Below the pieces are notes generated by a model. It was not told where the DNA came from. It did not search any database and saw only the letters and a program-made list of their open reading frames with translations. A stretch of DNA of 64,000 nucleotides from a virus: the IMG/VR virus record IMGVR_UViG_3300033816_000195, positions 1 to 64,000 of that record, one strand, 5' to 3'. Shown piece after piece: positions 19,401 through 27,119 of this stretch. A program made the translations under genes and the position numbers. How positions within the stretch are numbered: the first letter of the stretch is position 1; each line of letters starts with the position of its first letter.

Positions 19401-20392
19401 TTATCTCCAAATTCTTCTTTATAAGTACTTCTAGCAATTTCTTTTGGTGTAAGAATAGCATTCTCATTACTATAAATATTAGTAGTTACAAGTTTATTCT
19501 CAACTACTCTTACTGGTCTTAAGAATTGGTAAACAATTTTACCTTCATTTTCATTAGAAATATTACCGGCATCATCAAAGTAAAGTTGATTTCCTGCTTC
19601 ATCAGATAATATTAATACAACTCTTTCATTAATTTTTAAAACTCCTTCAGGTGTTTTAGCACCAATTGATCTAGCTTTTATAATTTCATCTTGAGTTGTT
19701 TCATCAAATAATGCTTGTCTATTTCCAGTAGCAAAATCATTTAAATTATAAGCTCTAAAGAATAGTTTTTTACCTTGATACATTACACCATCTGTAATAC
19801 TTTGATTGTTCATACTATTGCTTATAGAAGCCATTGTATTAACAATATGTATTTTATTTGGATCTATTCTTTCTACAACAAGTTCTTTAGAATTTTTTGC
19901 AGAAGGTTTTATTTTAACATATGATTGACCTGTACCTGTTAAAGGACTAAATGTTCTAAATCTTCTTGAAGGTATAACTGGTTCATTAATTACTGTTTCT
20001 TTTATTTCAATCTCATTTTCAGATATATCATCTGTATTTATACTAGCATTAATTTCATCAGCATTTACAGGCTTGTCAAATTGTTTTAGTACATTATTAA
20101 TACCATCTTCTGATCTAAAAGATACGTTTAATTCTTTTAATTTATTTACATCAATATTAATATTACTTTCAAAAAAATATGAAGTATATACACTTGATAT
20201 TAATTTAGGTAATGATGCAATGTATTTTGCTGCAGCTTCTGGTGAACCATTAGCTTTAAGTTCATTATAAAAATTTTGCATGAACTCATTTGGATCAAAA
20301 CTTCCTTTTTTTTCTGCCTCTTTTAAATTTGCAACAACATATGAATAAAGTGATTTTATTATCTCTGGATCATTTATAGCACATTGGATCAT
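7430..20392 (-). CDS. Giant virion RNA polymerase polyprotein with zincin, AlkB-like, SLOG-like and DUF4326-like domains
   Basis: A 4320-aa protein. The catalytic signature of two-barrel RNA polymerases is clear: DFDGD at residues 2482-2486, about 45 residues after a GGPRIPNDATNTIEG segment that parallels the 'NRxPTLHR' region of bacterial beta-prime. Related crAss-like polymerases are packaged and transcribe early phage genes. Other modules are visible. HEAWH (830-834), with a downstream EEKLAEDF, suggests a zincin metalloprotease. An AlkB-type 2-oxoglutarate/Fe(II) dioxygenase spans about 3640-3800, with HRD (H3686, D3688), H3762 and TITLTFRR near 3795. A SLOG-like Rossmann segment spans about 3820-4010 (SGGAIGSD, QGGTGYAVEMAIQAGKPVYV, FAGIGTRE). 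A DUF4326-like domain spans about 4035-4165 (NPF ... GKLEARGQGMHP). The start codon overlaps the upstream stop (TAATG). The polymerase call is firm, AlkB good, the others moderate. Confidence 0.9.
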   Translation of the reverse strand: MIQCAINDPEIIKSLYSYVVANLKEAEKKGSFDPNEFMQNFYNELKANGSPEAAAKYIASLPKLISSVYTSYFFESNINIDVNKLKELNVSFRSEDGINNVLKQFDKPVNADEINASINTDDISENEIEIKETVINEPVIPSRRFRTFSPLTGTGQSYVKIKPSAKNSKELVVERIDPNKIHIVNTMASISNSMNNQSITDGVMYQGKKLFFRAYNLNDFATGNRQALFDETTQDEIIKARSIGAKTPEGVLKINERVVLILSDEAGNQLYFDDAGNISNENEGKIVYQFLRPVRVVENKLVTTNIYSNENAILTPKEIARSTYKEEFGDKQVYLDSIIKEQEEDLATLKKIQDAALRRKPSDAAYLLPITGMTNGVTTLDSATTISLENLITFPNQSKKIIETIETESKENGIVKQGGGTIRINGEQFPIDRMRINNDIAKQISEIIINSELTVQEKYDFIKQFIPIGMTKSVRNFDITYNFEKNSLFLNIYEKPNLINQIAKYNLSNTNLNNENTAKASEDLFNALTKGYKGYHTFISYDNDALRNNSYRVYKGGKTFERKSYYDLILAQNPNISLIENNPGFFNYSLQFNAPTGPAISNIVTDEQTQEPVDDEFIPVNTTTAADIEATRLYNIITSPEYTDQMARQGILGNEPFHLTKLLVNEIKNNPEYTKEFAREVLDSLINYFSQKQINYINSIIDNKVDGAEIKNGTDIIQNIVQPEAPQPHNNPTNSNKPDDLIDGLFRKGKNLDEKISAKKIKQSIDWWNSPGMKAMRDAIDLNPIMNIVNSDVYATFIVSAGTLANPDRLGKINYNVQKGSIFQNLTIYHEAWHAFSQLFLTPQQKTDLYNEMRSLKGTFTLENGETYSYSTAKIRQLEEKLAEDFRNYMKTEKPETKTPVKNTLFRQILNFLKALLGKILKKFNKKDVTIDALNSPMAKELFNNLRVGNLNSYTPLISNAQLFSLDRGVRNVENPREDILSKQDSTQLVSTIDSIIAEIIDERYQKYKNVPGAKAITIATLVETQRREILLNNVREVLENKLKTEKDKLNKLKPDFDFNGLSTLQNIKDYASAKLTNKKGDHKYVFLASQILDFSKLDPSLKKGERVKGESYAGTIKIVSDFYKHKEIKNENGKPVDIIVVSNLEDAEVQYNNYVEGKAKAYTGFELNQKALQPNLNLSDDQALILDNIRILQLALSNWGDNKTGVIKYYLENTDYEVAKKKYETDYTEILDGEDNAIDSTKVGKGVTRQEEINNDELKGKVSLQQLMSKETAYILKSLFKVDSQGKTPVDRFGFKQRADFSKIFNIVAKTIGGIRDRQKAYDALVREAEKFPEIKQLIESKYPEPNTRNTYEFDISRQFLQDFGKAKVKYMQLFATLNDNGEFDLQSVQASLSISSIQGRWISEFKSSPKTPYINKSANNVSSLNLNAIVSEFKEKSGNLKKSKSLEFAQAIGIGLDTNKNIISELDKNSDYYGLPYIFDAVIEFNELQLLEQAGETLTPLQKEYLDKFRLNPLETLKTTVPKDVFTGIIKEDFNENTQLRRLAELQGKYGYDSATAGVIRSNGNTGYEDINYSTYSARLDALNNVEKITDLWQDKQYSYMSYLDPTINTYTRHLKILNSIFDRYQENGDRKKGRYIEAIAVDGTNINDDLGNTTTELDDKSKFLQEIHSMLLAGWAELPRISEKKFSQGFRVIGGIENGLVLEKGADKNLYVDINMFFEGNKGENYAIVEYLSGYLEGEFDRIKKFKGSQRNELLKITGYNRVVDEVNGKKIYAGEVFSAFDTVLSRETKTKLYNLIEENINVNLRTSLKTDRELARLVSNDFKNYFNELVSNYSKTYYQDVPYLSESLLRKAGVKLSESPTSEELKAIRNNKTITDNIIKAYAYNDWIHKFETSIIMFGDFAQWDHAKEDWSKRIPGATSDGTGFLYDQGTQDFINNTFNAPYETENESGQNVKKLRTYAAIETAKTNGEINYDNYVFSDILNTAVIQDIERKSIYLDDMKAAWKEEFSKTYDNETAEYFTKLNAEAFEKMTEGDGMAYMTIDAYRALHKTGRGWSIAQENLYQKIINGEKVTQAEAAQYFPIYKLHYFGALKNDLIATTAMHKFSVMPLIPGVNAKEGSQLDKLHKKMLRENVQYVTFGSGSKAANLTSTGKLDNIFASDQQKAISDDVEFTLNPIYLANLKEVTVINDEFKGKLPIATQTRAIILDNLFENGEIKNKNNQQIIDSYLNTIKDYTKLLQSDLLNEIGYVYNEKTKRYEGNLKNFVEFIREELSAKDVPNHLVKLVNTTDDGQLTMDLSIHPESQDIEQLLMSVIQKRLIKQTTNGEPLVQAPTSFTNGWWDTQFSNVTDPEERKKLLGSNTLPFYLRGEIINKETGERAATKMMKVAISLQGSYNNLLNQVYKGQKIGTIERLNELIKDEEWLNTGNNRKAITIGGPRIPNDATNTIEGAEVWHFVDPAFGNTVIVPTEIVAKAGSDFDGDKLFFAMANIDKDGNYISKGIPDFENKLKKAQELEKQFEEKKASNKRLTKEDFEKLPEISSEQLIEQQKRYLQNKYIETHTSLLALPENYAYLVTPNLTHLVDKYIPYLEKTRSGYDRYKNPGNIEPNKSAPDKDGKRKTVISPTRLLEATYNLYKHAANLSLEPSLGIQAKITKNHTIFKTIGAKMPNTYKDEFFNLDTGELIIKPLELPLVMRFLHNVVKNEKGELVISLSGEKTQKGSRITDLNSHNLNGILDRAKNPFPFDLQMTPEGINVISYLIQAGVNEEEVFMFVNQPLIKKYMEDQRLMNSAYYTIINGQKASKVKSTALYDIAIPILDTLNDGQKTDLLNKVNREKLRAAINTVRKLEDQNVFVITPNANKGRLLSINDLANELNSKKITEVDKIFLYNQSEDKYNKILYKSASEVGDLLDNSTIPFTTEVLSKTYLPAGDIKLETLYDGISTNDGSSLKSLALFMNFIELEKQFEGMDNLQQSFAPDTSTLTTTQQVRQRKSNYKMLTQSSKIDNGTFERLTKDSVVSSFNIDDLILDLILPLFPLRLNADISTFISDKIVQERRLIKSKFGTGIKGQENFTKAYNNGVINFIYQNYISNFQNEDGKLVNVGPEVGGFPTLIDDNADFDAIVENGVMIVNTKAIEDDFNNKVFLEGNTTARNYAEQGLDVFKPNQNPFLNLNSYYKYVLEREALRVKNPIESLENDLAYKEFLSTLGNIPEDAYEAWLSERALRSSYNKAYIMGSTKYSYSDTILDLIRGLSDKVKSEYPILSQIAPAETRRANVKLLQLNNKKLVKGQLAEIYYSNLRNLGDVTIKKVDDPELNKRISDLFNQFSLMMFYQHGVGPTKFGFTKALDPEQYQELMRSSVNDFFKNYFISAEDTNKILNRIYDTVVSEEMFKNYSVPLKGSHAKEVKDEFIESFDLLTGLSEGPVIMSAEDVASYNTYLSKSNNIKPKVFFTPKTLFTEFYNNVTGKRQTMPESAQWNLNSYGYYDMIDNATKEVYIQNVDLATGKKMLLADEVYPKSSVKPTGAPVNTNVQVISPDYGVVKAETNPTESDTQQIINLIAPQIEKQAYKENVGGNANWQFSFGNMWSRVNLKANPLVIDSFAGISKTKAQIEALKKAGKNTDKTKFIYDYHELDQDGNTLPSLSELQPLIDKIQNALGIDMSNYDSMLGNIYLDNQSIAPHRDTTEAKSAEGYPVIVYTIGNDSGLGIWDDNKGKITFQGAYKQDYQGRNPTNEIPTKDGTIYTFGMEGKGRFALSHTTPLGNIKKNPFPPIKLSDGRVITNYTITLTFRRAADLTSGMPKTPAKLSTQSTVTANNPAEYTNHSGGAIGSDTQWDVIGKEFGMVNNKHYFTGEKGPKNAPLGNVDITNNPIAVEGASKVAQAAKEMWGYKYNTMKDQRLIRNWAQVANSDTVFAIGTLGKEGDIWKGDEKSAEPRKLLKFAVQGGTGYAVEMAIQAGKPVYVFDQVRNQWYKNINGEWSKSEVPTLTKNFAGIGTREINEAGKQAIRDVYENTFKATTQPSTSVKPTIDLSREWSGDLKTRLVYTAEGVNTMRTESAKPNEHFGNPFSEAGYGNTIKVASIGAAVRMYKDWLLNNAVTESEILEGSVSDLAKFDNQRAWILNQINQGKLDGATLLYAGKLEARGQGMHPTALAEVVEQLRSKPTQPTVEPVGEVKPGEPTKTPTIQEEDMKVFQAALTDNDGVLPNKFIVSLPTGTRTWIKNSRNLYDLVDENTILLRNVNMESGLVEQSTTTPVDESKRKALIDQFVNLRNTMPIDEILAEKGIDANDVLLNLQKAKTQEDLLKIETEILKKLC

Positions 20393-23300
20393 TACTGACA
20401 GTTTTTAAATTTATTAATTAAATCATTCTTTATATCCTCTACATTTGTTTCCATACCAATATTGTAAGCTTCTTGTTTAGCTTCATCAGATGCAAGGAAA
20501 ACATCTTGAGCATCAAAAGTTTCTTCTAAAATTTCTTTTTCAGCAGGAGATGTTGTATATGTTGTTTGTTTATCAGAAACATTATTTAACTCTGATTCTT
20601 TAACAAAATTATTTGAGAATTCATTTGGAGAGACTACCATTTCTTTTGCATTTTTTCTAGGTGTATTTTGTTTAGTAGCTAATTTTAACACAATGTTTCC
20701 ATTTTCTAATATCTCTGTTACCACCATTTTAGGGTTACCATCCTTATTAAGATAATAAATATCATTTACTTTTACAACACTTTCTCCATCTATTGTGGAA
20801 TCTATTGGATCAGCAAAAATATCTACTACATCAACAAAGCCTGAATCTAATCTAAAGTTAGCATTAAAATCTTTAACATCTTTAAGTTGACCTTGTATTT
20901 TTTGTATAACATTATCTTTTAAATACCTGTTACTTAATTGCTGTTCTAGACTACTTTGTAATGTATCTAAACTATTTACAGCATCTTGTATTTCTTGAGG
21001 TGTTGTAGCCTGAGAGGCATTAACAAATGTTTCTAAGATAGCTTTATCTTGAGCATTAGTATTATTTAAACTAATTAAACTAAAGACATCTCTTTGATAA
21101 TCTGAAAATGCTCTAGCAGCAACATCACTGGTTGTATTAACTTTTAAATACTGTATTCTTTTAACTGCTTCATGTATTATTTCAGATACTTCTTCTCTAT
21201 TAGGATTACCATTTTGTACAAGATCTATTTCTTCTGGAGTCAACACTCCTGTAGATAATGCGTCAATTGCTAGTAATTGTCCAGGAGTTGGAGCATAAGA
21301 AACTTTTCCAACAAATCTATCTTTGTGTACTTTAAATACATTAGCAAAAGCTTCATCTTTTTCTAGTTGTTGTTGTACAAAGTCAGAGTTTTCAGATAGG
21401 TCTATACTATCAAAGTTCTGAGTAATATTGAATTTACTAAGTCTTTCTTGAATAGTTTCTATTTGAGAGTCAATCTTCTTAGTACTATTTTCATATTTTT
21501 TAGTAAGAGTATTTAATTTATCTTTAGGTGATACAGTTTTAGATACACCAGATAAATCTATCATTTCTTCAACATACTCACCTGTTGCATCCTTATATCT
21601 TGTGATTGGGAAAAGAGTATTCATCTCATCTCTTACACTAGCAATATAAAGAGGAATCAGCATTTCTGAAACTTGTGCTGAATCTTCTATTTCAAACTCT
21701 TTAATACCAATAGAATTTTTTGATATTTTACCATCAGGGGTTCTTCTATAAATTAAAGGTTGATATATACCTTGAGCTGTAGGTTTTCCTGCAGTTAAAA
21801 TTTTTCCAGTTTGCGGATCAGAACTTCTTTGAACAGGTAATAAAGATATACTAGCATCAACACCAATCATTCTTTTTAATAAGGTTGCATAAGTAGCTTG
21901 TTGTAAAGTATAGTTTTCTCTTTTAGAATATATACCATCATCTTTTGTGGTGGCTGTTTTTTTAGTCTTTTTAATTCTATTAAACTTCAACCACTTATCT
22001 TCATTTCCTGTTTTAATATCTATGATATGTATTTTACCTTTTCTATCTACTGCTATTAAGTCAATTTCCCCGGCAATCCTATCTGTAGTACCATCTAGCT
22101 TTTCTATATTAGAATCATATACTACTAATCCTTTAGCTACTATATAAAGTTCACCATTATCAATTCTTCTTTTTATTTGGGTAAGGTGCCCATCTGGTCC
22201 AAATAAATCTAAGTAAGCTTTTTTAGTAATTTTATTAGGATCAAACTCCGGCATTTTACCTTCACCCAAGAAATCTTTTGCAGCTTGATCTACATAATTA
22301 CCAGCTTCTCTACCATCTTCATATGTTTTTTCTGATACAAACTTATATATCTTATTATATAAATCTTCATTGCTTATGTTTACAGGTTGAGTACTAGTAG
22401 TTTGTTCTGCAGTAGTAAGTCCTTTAGATTTATCATAGAGTTCTTTACTAGCCCAAATAGTTTTAGTAGCTTCATCAAAATATTCATCTTGTCTAAGATC
22501 TTTACCCCAAGTATCTTTTACTCTTTGTATTTCTTGATCATATGCTTCAGGTGTACTACTTCTTTGTTTGTCTTTTTCTAAAACATCAATCGTATTCTGA
22601 AGAGTACGTGGACTATACCATAAAAGATCTTGTTGTTTAAATTTATTTGCAATCTCTATAGACTTTCTTTGAGCTTGTTCAGGAGTAAGATTTATACCCA
22701 GTACTATACGCGCTCCTTTAACAGGACTATATTCATTATCTGATTCTTTAAGTTCATCAGCTATTTTTCTATTTTCTTCAGATAAACTATCAATTGCTAT
22801 TTCAATATAATCTTTTCCTCTTGAAGCTTCACCCTGTACAGAGTTTAACCAAGAACCCGTAGTTTTAATATTCTTATCCCAGAAAATTTCTGAAGCTGGT
22901 ACTAATGGTCCTGCTACAACATCTGCTATATTTTCTTTTTTAGAAATAGGTACAGCAAAAGTTCGAAAACCTGTTCTAGGTGCTTCAGTACTTACTGGAG
23001 CTTCTTCTAAAGCAGTTGGTTCTGAATCATATTTAGCGTTGATTTCATCAATTACTTGGTCTTTAGTGTATTCATTTTGAAACAATTCATAGTTGGTAAA
23101 TTTAGTTGCTTGACTACTAAATTGCCCTATATATTCCCAAGTCTTTCCACCATTGTACCCCTCTTTAATAGAAGCTATAGTTTCTTCCTTTTTTCTTTCT
23201 ATATCAGCTTTAGTATCTGTAGTAGTAGAGACAGGAGTTGTAGTTGGTTGTAAAATATTAGTTAATTCATCTGCTAGTTCTTCATATAATACATCTCTAA

Positions 23301-26300
23301 ATCCAGCAAGATCAGCTTGTTTAGCTAAATAAACAAAGCCTAGTATTGAAGACTCAGTTTCTGATAAAGGTTTTATTGTACCATCTTCTAATTTTTCTGA
23401 TACTTTAATATTATAACCACCTTCTGTAGGTACTAAATCTTTAACATAGTTTTTACCTTTAAAGGTAAAGTCTTCTGCTCCAGTATTTTCTTTAAGAACA
23501 TTACCACCAAAAGCAATTTGAAATATATCTTCTAAAACTGCTTTATCTGTATATTGGTAATCACTTGCTTCTACATCTTTTATAGCATTAGTAACCCTTC
23601 TATGGAAAAGATCATTTATTAAATAAGCTTTTTCTCCGGCCTTTAATCCTGTTACAGGATCATCTACCTTAAGTGTTTCTCCTGCTTTTACATTTTCCTG
23701 AAGTTTAATTAACTCTTCAATCTTTTTAATAGAAGCTTTTTGTTCTGGAGTATATGATTTATAAAGTTCTTCTTTAGTTTTTTGTGTTGTTTCTTCATCT
23801 TCAAAAATCATTTCAAGATCTAAGTCTTGACCAAAGAGTTCATCTTCTTCTTGACTTACTGGTTTTTCAGGTCTAAGAGCATTAAACTTAGTTAAGTACT
23901 CTTCAAAAATTTCATCATATTCAGTAGTACCTTCTTGATATACTTCATTAGCAGGTTCATTAAAGAACTCTTTTGGTTTAGTTCCATTTTTAATAAACTC
24001 TGCAAAGTCATCTACACTCATGTAGATACCTCTATCTGCTAAAGCATTTAGTAAAGAGTTTGCTTCTACAATACCTATTTGTTCAGTTACAATATCTCTA
24101 AAAATATTTTCTCTATTATCATAGAGAGACTTTAACCATTCTGTATTTCTTTCTACAAGTTTTAAAAATTCTTCCGGGTTATGTAGTAGGTTATTATACC
24201 TAACTAACTTTTTAGATTCTGTATCTAGTTTTTGGTGATCTAATAAATCATTAAATAAGTCATCTAATTTTTCATCAAATACATTATCATTACTAACATC
24301 AGCAATAGACTTTAAATATTTGTCTACACTTCTTTTATATGCTTGTATTCTTTCAGCTTTATTTACATCATCAAAAGCCCCTAAGTTTTTATCTATGGCT
24401 GCAATAACAGCCTCATCAGTTAATTCATCAGTTTTAATATTTCTTTTTTCAAGTTCTTTCTTCATTGATTTTTTAATCAACTCAAGATTTTCATATCTGT
24501 TAAAGAAATTATTAAATGTTTCTGTTTCATTAAATAACTCTGTGTAAGCTTCTAATTTTTTCTTTTTGTTTTCTAACTCTTTATTTAACTCAGGGTCTAA
24601 TGTACCAGATTTCTTTAAATCTTCTAATGATTTAATTTCATTTCTGATATTACTTATTTCTTTTCCTAATACTAAATTGTCTAATAAACTATTAACTTCT
24701 GTATCTGATATAGATGCAAATGGTTTATTAGCTGTAAGTTTATTTTTAATTCCTGCTTTTCTTTTTATAGCAGATTCAAAAGCTTCATTAAAGAATACAG
24801 CATTTCTCAATGCTACATTCCAACCTGTATAAAGTTGTACTTTAGCATTAAACTCTGGATCTTTTTCATTTAATGTATCTGGAGAAATTGGATTAGGATA
24901 TCTTTCTTTATAGTAATTATATCTTTTTTCTACAGTATCTATTCTGTTAATTATATCATCAAGTCTATTTAAATATTTTTGACCCTCACCTTTTTCTACA
25001 CCAGGAACTTCTTTTTCTATTTCTTCAGGAGTCATCTTCTTCATATCAGTCATCCTTTCTCTGAAGAGATATAAACTACCTGTTTCCATAGCAGTAGTTA
25101 CTTGACTTATAAAAGCTTCATCTGTAGCATCATAAGCTTGTTTTTTTGAACCTGTATTTTTAATATCTGCAGCCATATCCTGAACAGCAGTATTAAATAT
25201 TCTAGAATCATAAAATTGCTTTGGACCAAGACTGTTTAAATTATTTACAATACCATTAAGCATTTCTTCTTTTCTTGCTTTATATTCTTGGTATTCTGTA
25301 TTATTAAATAATCTGTTATATCCTACAGACAACATAGGTACTGCACTATTTAAAGGTGCTGCAAGCGTACCCATTAAGAAACCAGAAGCAAAAGTTTCAG
25401 CACCTTGTTCAGTAAACTGTTTACCAAATTCATCTTCATAATAGTCAAACTTAGTTTTATTTGCATAACCAGTTACACCTCTTGAATATAGATTCATTTT
25501 TAAAACAGAACTTTTAAAAGCATCTGTATAATATTTTTCATTTGCTCCAGCAATTATTTCTTGAGCATTTTCTTGTAAACCTTCAGTAAAATTAGATTTA
25601 AAATAACCTACAGTCTTACCTACACTTTTATATATAGGGTCTTTTGCCCAACCTTTTGCCCATGACATAAAATCATTAGACTGTCTAGCAAATTGTTTTT
25701 TAGTATTATCATAAACAATCTTACCTACAGTACCAAACTTACCGTTACCGGCTTTCATTACATCATCTATATTAGCTCTTACAAAGTTTCTTATACCACC
25801 TCTTGGACCTGTAATATTATTAAAGGTTATTTTATTTGATGCATATATTAATCCTGTATTCCAATATAAAGTATCTAATGAAGCTTGTTTAGCTGTAGAC
25901 ATTAATTTTTCTTGTACATCATTAGTAGGAGCTGTACCAAATTTTTCATAGTGAGCATTATACCCATCTTTATAAACTTTGTTTTCTACCATACCAGCTT
26001 CAAGCCTAGCTTCAGATAAAGCCATATTTAAGTTTCTTACATCTCTATAGAAACCTCCGGCAGTTCTAAATGTCTTAGCAAAACCAGTTAAGTTATCAGT
26101 AGCTCTTATACCTGTTATTGCATCTACAGTATTTTCTAAAGGATTTAAGAATCTTCCTATTTTACTAGTACCTGCAGCATTAGCTGCATTCCAAAACTTT
26201 CTTGCTGATTGAGAATTATTTAAAGCTTTAAGTGTATTACCTACTGCTTTACTAGCATCATATGCTGCATCAAAACCTTTTATACCTCTAAATAAAGAAG

Positions 26301-27117
26301 GTATTTTTCTTGCATTATTTGCAGTAGTAACTGCTGCTGAAGTACCACCCGTTAAAGGAGCTAATGCTAAACCAGCTACTTCTTCTACTATAGCTTCAGT
26401 AATAATACCAGCAGTGTAACCAAAGTTCATTACTGTATTATTTACAAATCCAAACGCTCCTCCTTTACTAGATGATCCTATAGCAGCTAATCTTTCATAT
26501 TCTTCTGCTCCTTCTAGGTCTGTTCCGGTAAAGTCACCTTGAATCATTTTCCATAAACTCTTAGGTCCATCAGTAAAACCTTTCCACACCATTGGTAAAA
26601 ATGAGTGTGACATCATTCTACTCCAATCATCTGCTTTAGTAGTTCTTGCATTAAATATAGCTTCATTATCCCTTAAAGGGTGAAAGCCTATTTTATCAAA
26701 TGTTTCTTGTCCATATGCTGCATATCTATCATAGAATGCTCCTCCACTTGGGCCAGCATTATAACTATATATTCTAGCATAATCTTCATTTGACTGTTTA
26801 CTTTGTATTAATGATTTTAAATAATCTTGTTGTGCATTCATTAAACCTTTTACATCTACCTTTCCAGGTTTAGGTGCAGATTTAATTATACCAGGATTAT
26901 TTACAATATTTTGTTTAATGTTAAAGTTAGGTCTTGTTAAATCTCTAACACCAGGCATACTAAAAGGATTAGGTGCCTGTGGAAAATTAATTTTAGGAGT
27001 ATCTATTTTATCACCTTCAAAAGGTAAATAACTATTAGCATCTGAACCAGGTCTATTAATACCACCAAACTCTGGACCTAAATCATCTAGAGGATTAAAA
27101 AGATTTTCTTCAGCCAT
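20392..27117 (-). CDS. Giant virion cargo protein (2241 aa) with RecB/Cas4-like nuclease core
   Basis: The gene lies directly upstream of, and overlaps by one base (TAATG) with, the RNA polymerase gene. Residues about 1590-1770 carry a PD-(D/E)XK nuclease signature of the RecB/Cas4 type: REAGNYVDQAAKDFL, then GEIDLIAVDRKGKIHIIDIKTG with D1686, D1700 and K1702, then the QxxxY helix LQQATYATLLKRM near 1737. The N-terminal 60 residues are Pro/Asn-rich and look disordered. A small-residue hydrophobic stretch lies near 230-255 (ITEAIVEEVAGLALAPLTGG). Long charged helices follow (about 600-1000). In crAss-like phages such proteins accompany the RNA polymerase in the virion. The nuclease might process host or phage DNA after ejection; both role and activity are inferred from motifs. 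Confidence 0.8.
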   Translation of the reverse strand: MAEENLFNPLDDLGPEFGGINRPGSDANSYLPFEGDKIDTPKINFPQAPNPFSMPGVRDLTRPNFNIKQNIVNNPGIIKSAPKPGKVDVKGLMNAQQDYLKSLIQSKQSNEDYARIYSYNAGPSGGAFYDRYAAYGQETFDKIGFHPLRDNEAIFNARTTKADDWSRMMSHSFLPMVWKGFTDGPKSLWKMIQGDFTGTDLEGAEEYERLAAIGSSSKGGAFGFVNNTVMNFGYTAGIITEAIVEEVAGLALAPLTGGTSAAVTTANNARKIPSLFRGIKGFDAAYDASKAVGNTLKALNNSQSARKFWNAANAAGTSKIGRFLNPLENTVDAITGIRATDNLTGFAKTFRTAGGFYRDVRNLNMALSEARLEAGMVENKVYKDGYNAHYEKFGTAPTNDVQEKLMSTAKQASLDTLYWNTGLIYASNKITFNNITGPRGGIRNFVRANIDDVMKAGNGKFGTVGKIVYDNTKKQFARQSNDFMSWAKGWAKDPIYKSVGKTVGYFKSNFTEGLQENAQEIIAGANEKYYTDAFKSSVLKMNLYSRGVTGYANKTKFDYYEDEFGKQFTEQGAETFASGFLMGTLAAPLNSAVPMLSVGYNRLFNNTEYQEYKARKEEMLNGIVNNLNSLGPKQFYDSRIFNTAVQDMAADIKNTGSKKQAYDATDEAFISQVTTAMETGSLYLFRERMTDMKKMTPEEIEKEVPGVEKGEGQKYLNRLDDIINRIDTVEKRYNYYKERYPNPISPDTLNEKDPEFNAKVQLYTGWNVALRNAVFFNEAFESAIKRKAGIKNKLTANKPFASISDTEVNSLLDNLVLGKEISNIRNEIKSLEDLKKSGTLDPELNKELENKKKKLEAYTELFNETETFNNFFNRYENLELIKKSMKKELEKRNIKTDELTDEAVIAAIDKNLGAFDDVNKAERIQAYKRSVDKYLKSIADVSNDNVFDEKLDDLFNDLLDHQKLDTESKKLVRYNNLLHNPEEFLKLVERNTEWLKSLYDNRENIFRDIVTEQIGIVEANSLLNALADRGIYMSVDDFAEFIKNGTKPKEFFNEPANEVYQEGTTEYDEIFEEYLTKFNALRPEKPVSQEEDELFGQDLDLEMIFEDEETTQKTKEELYKSYTPEQKASIKKIEELIKLQENVKAGETLKVDDPVTGLKAGEKAYLINDLFHRRVTNAIKDVEASDYQYTDKAVLEDIFQIAFGGNVLKENTGAEDFTFKGKNYVKDLVPTEGGYNIKVSEKLEDGTIKPLSETESSILGFVYLAKQADLAGFRDVLYEELADELTNILQPTTTPVSTTTDTKADIERKKEETIASIKEGYNGGKTWEYIGQFSSQATKFTNYELFQNEYTKDQVIDEINAKYDSEPTALEEAPVSTEAPRTGFRTFAVPISKKENIADVVAGPLVPASEIFWDKNIKTTGSWLNSVQGEASRGKDYIEIAIDSLSEENRKIADELKESDNEYSPVKGARIVLGINLTPEQAQRKSIEIANKFKQQDLLWYSPRTLQNTIDVLEKDKQRSSTPEAYDQEIQRVKDTWGKDLRQDEYFDEATKTIWASKELYDKSKGLTTAEQTTSTQPVNISNEDLYNKIYKFVSEKTYEDGREAGNYVDQAAKDFLGEGKMPEFDPNKITKKAYLDLFGPDGHLTQIKRRIDNGELYIVAKGLVVYDSNIEKLDGTTDRIAGEIDLIAVDRKGKIHIIDIKTGNEDKWLKFNRIKKTKKTATTKDDGIYSKRENYTLQQATYATLLKRMIGVDASISLLPVQRSSDPQTGKILTAGKPTAQGIYQPLIYRRTPDGKISKNSIGIKEFEIEDSAQVSEMLIPLYIASVRDEMNTLFPITRYKDATGEYVEEMIDLSGVSKTVSPKDKLNTLTKKYENSTKKIDSQIETIQERLSKFNITQNFDSIDLSENSDFVQQQLEKDEAFANVFKVHKDRFVGKVSYAPTPGQLLAIDALSTGVLTPEEIDLVQNGNPNREEVSEIIHEAVKRIQYLKVNTTSDVAARAFSDYQRDVFSLISLNNTNAQDKAILETFVNASQATTPQEIQDAVNSLDTLQSSLEQQLSNRYLKDNVIQKIQGQLKDVKDFNANFRLDSGFVDVVDIFADPIDSTIDGESVVKVNDIYYLNKDGNPKMVVTEILENGNIVLKLATKQNTPRKNAKEMVVSPNEFSNNFVKESELNNVSDKQTTYTTSPAEKEILEETFDAQDVFLASDEAKQEAYNIGMETNVEDIKNDLINKFKNCQ

Positions 27118-27119
27118 TA

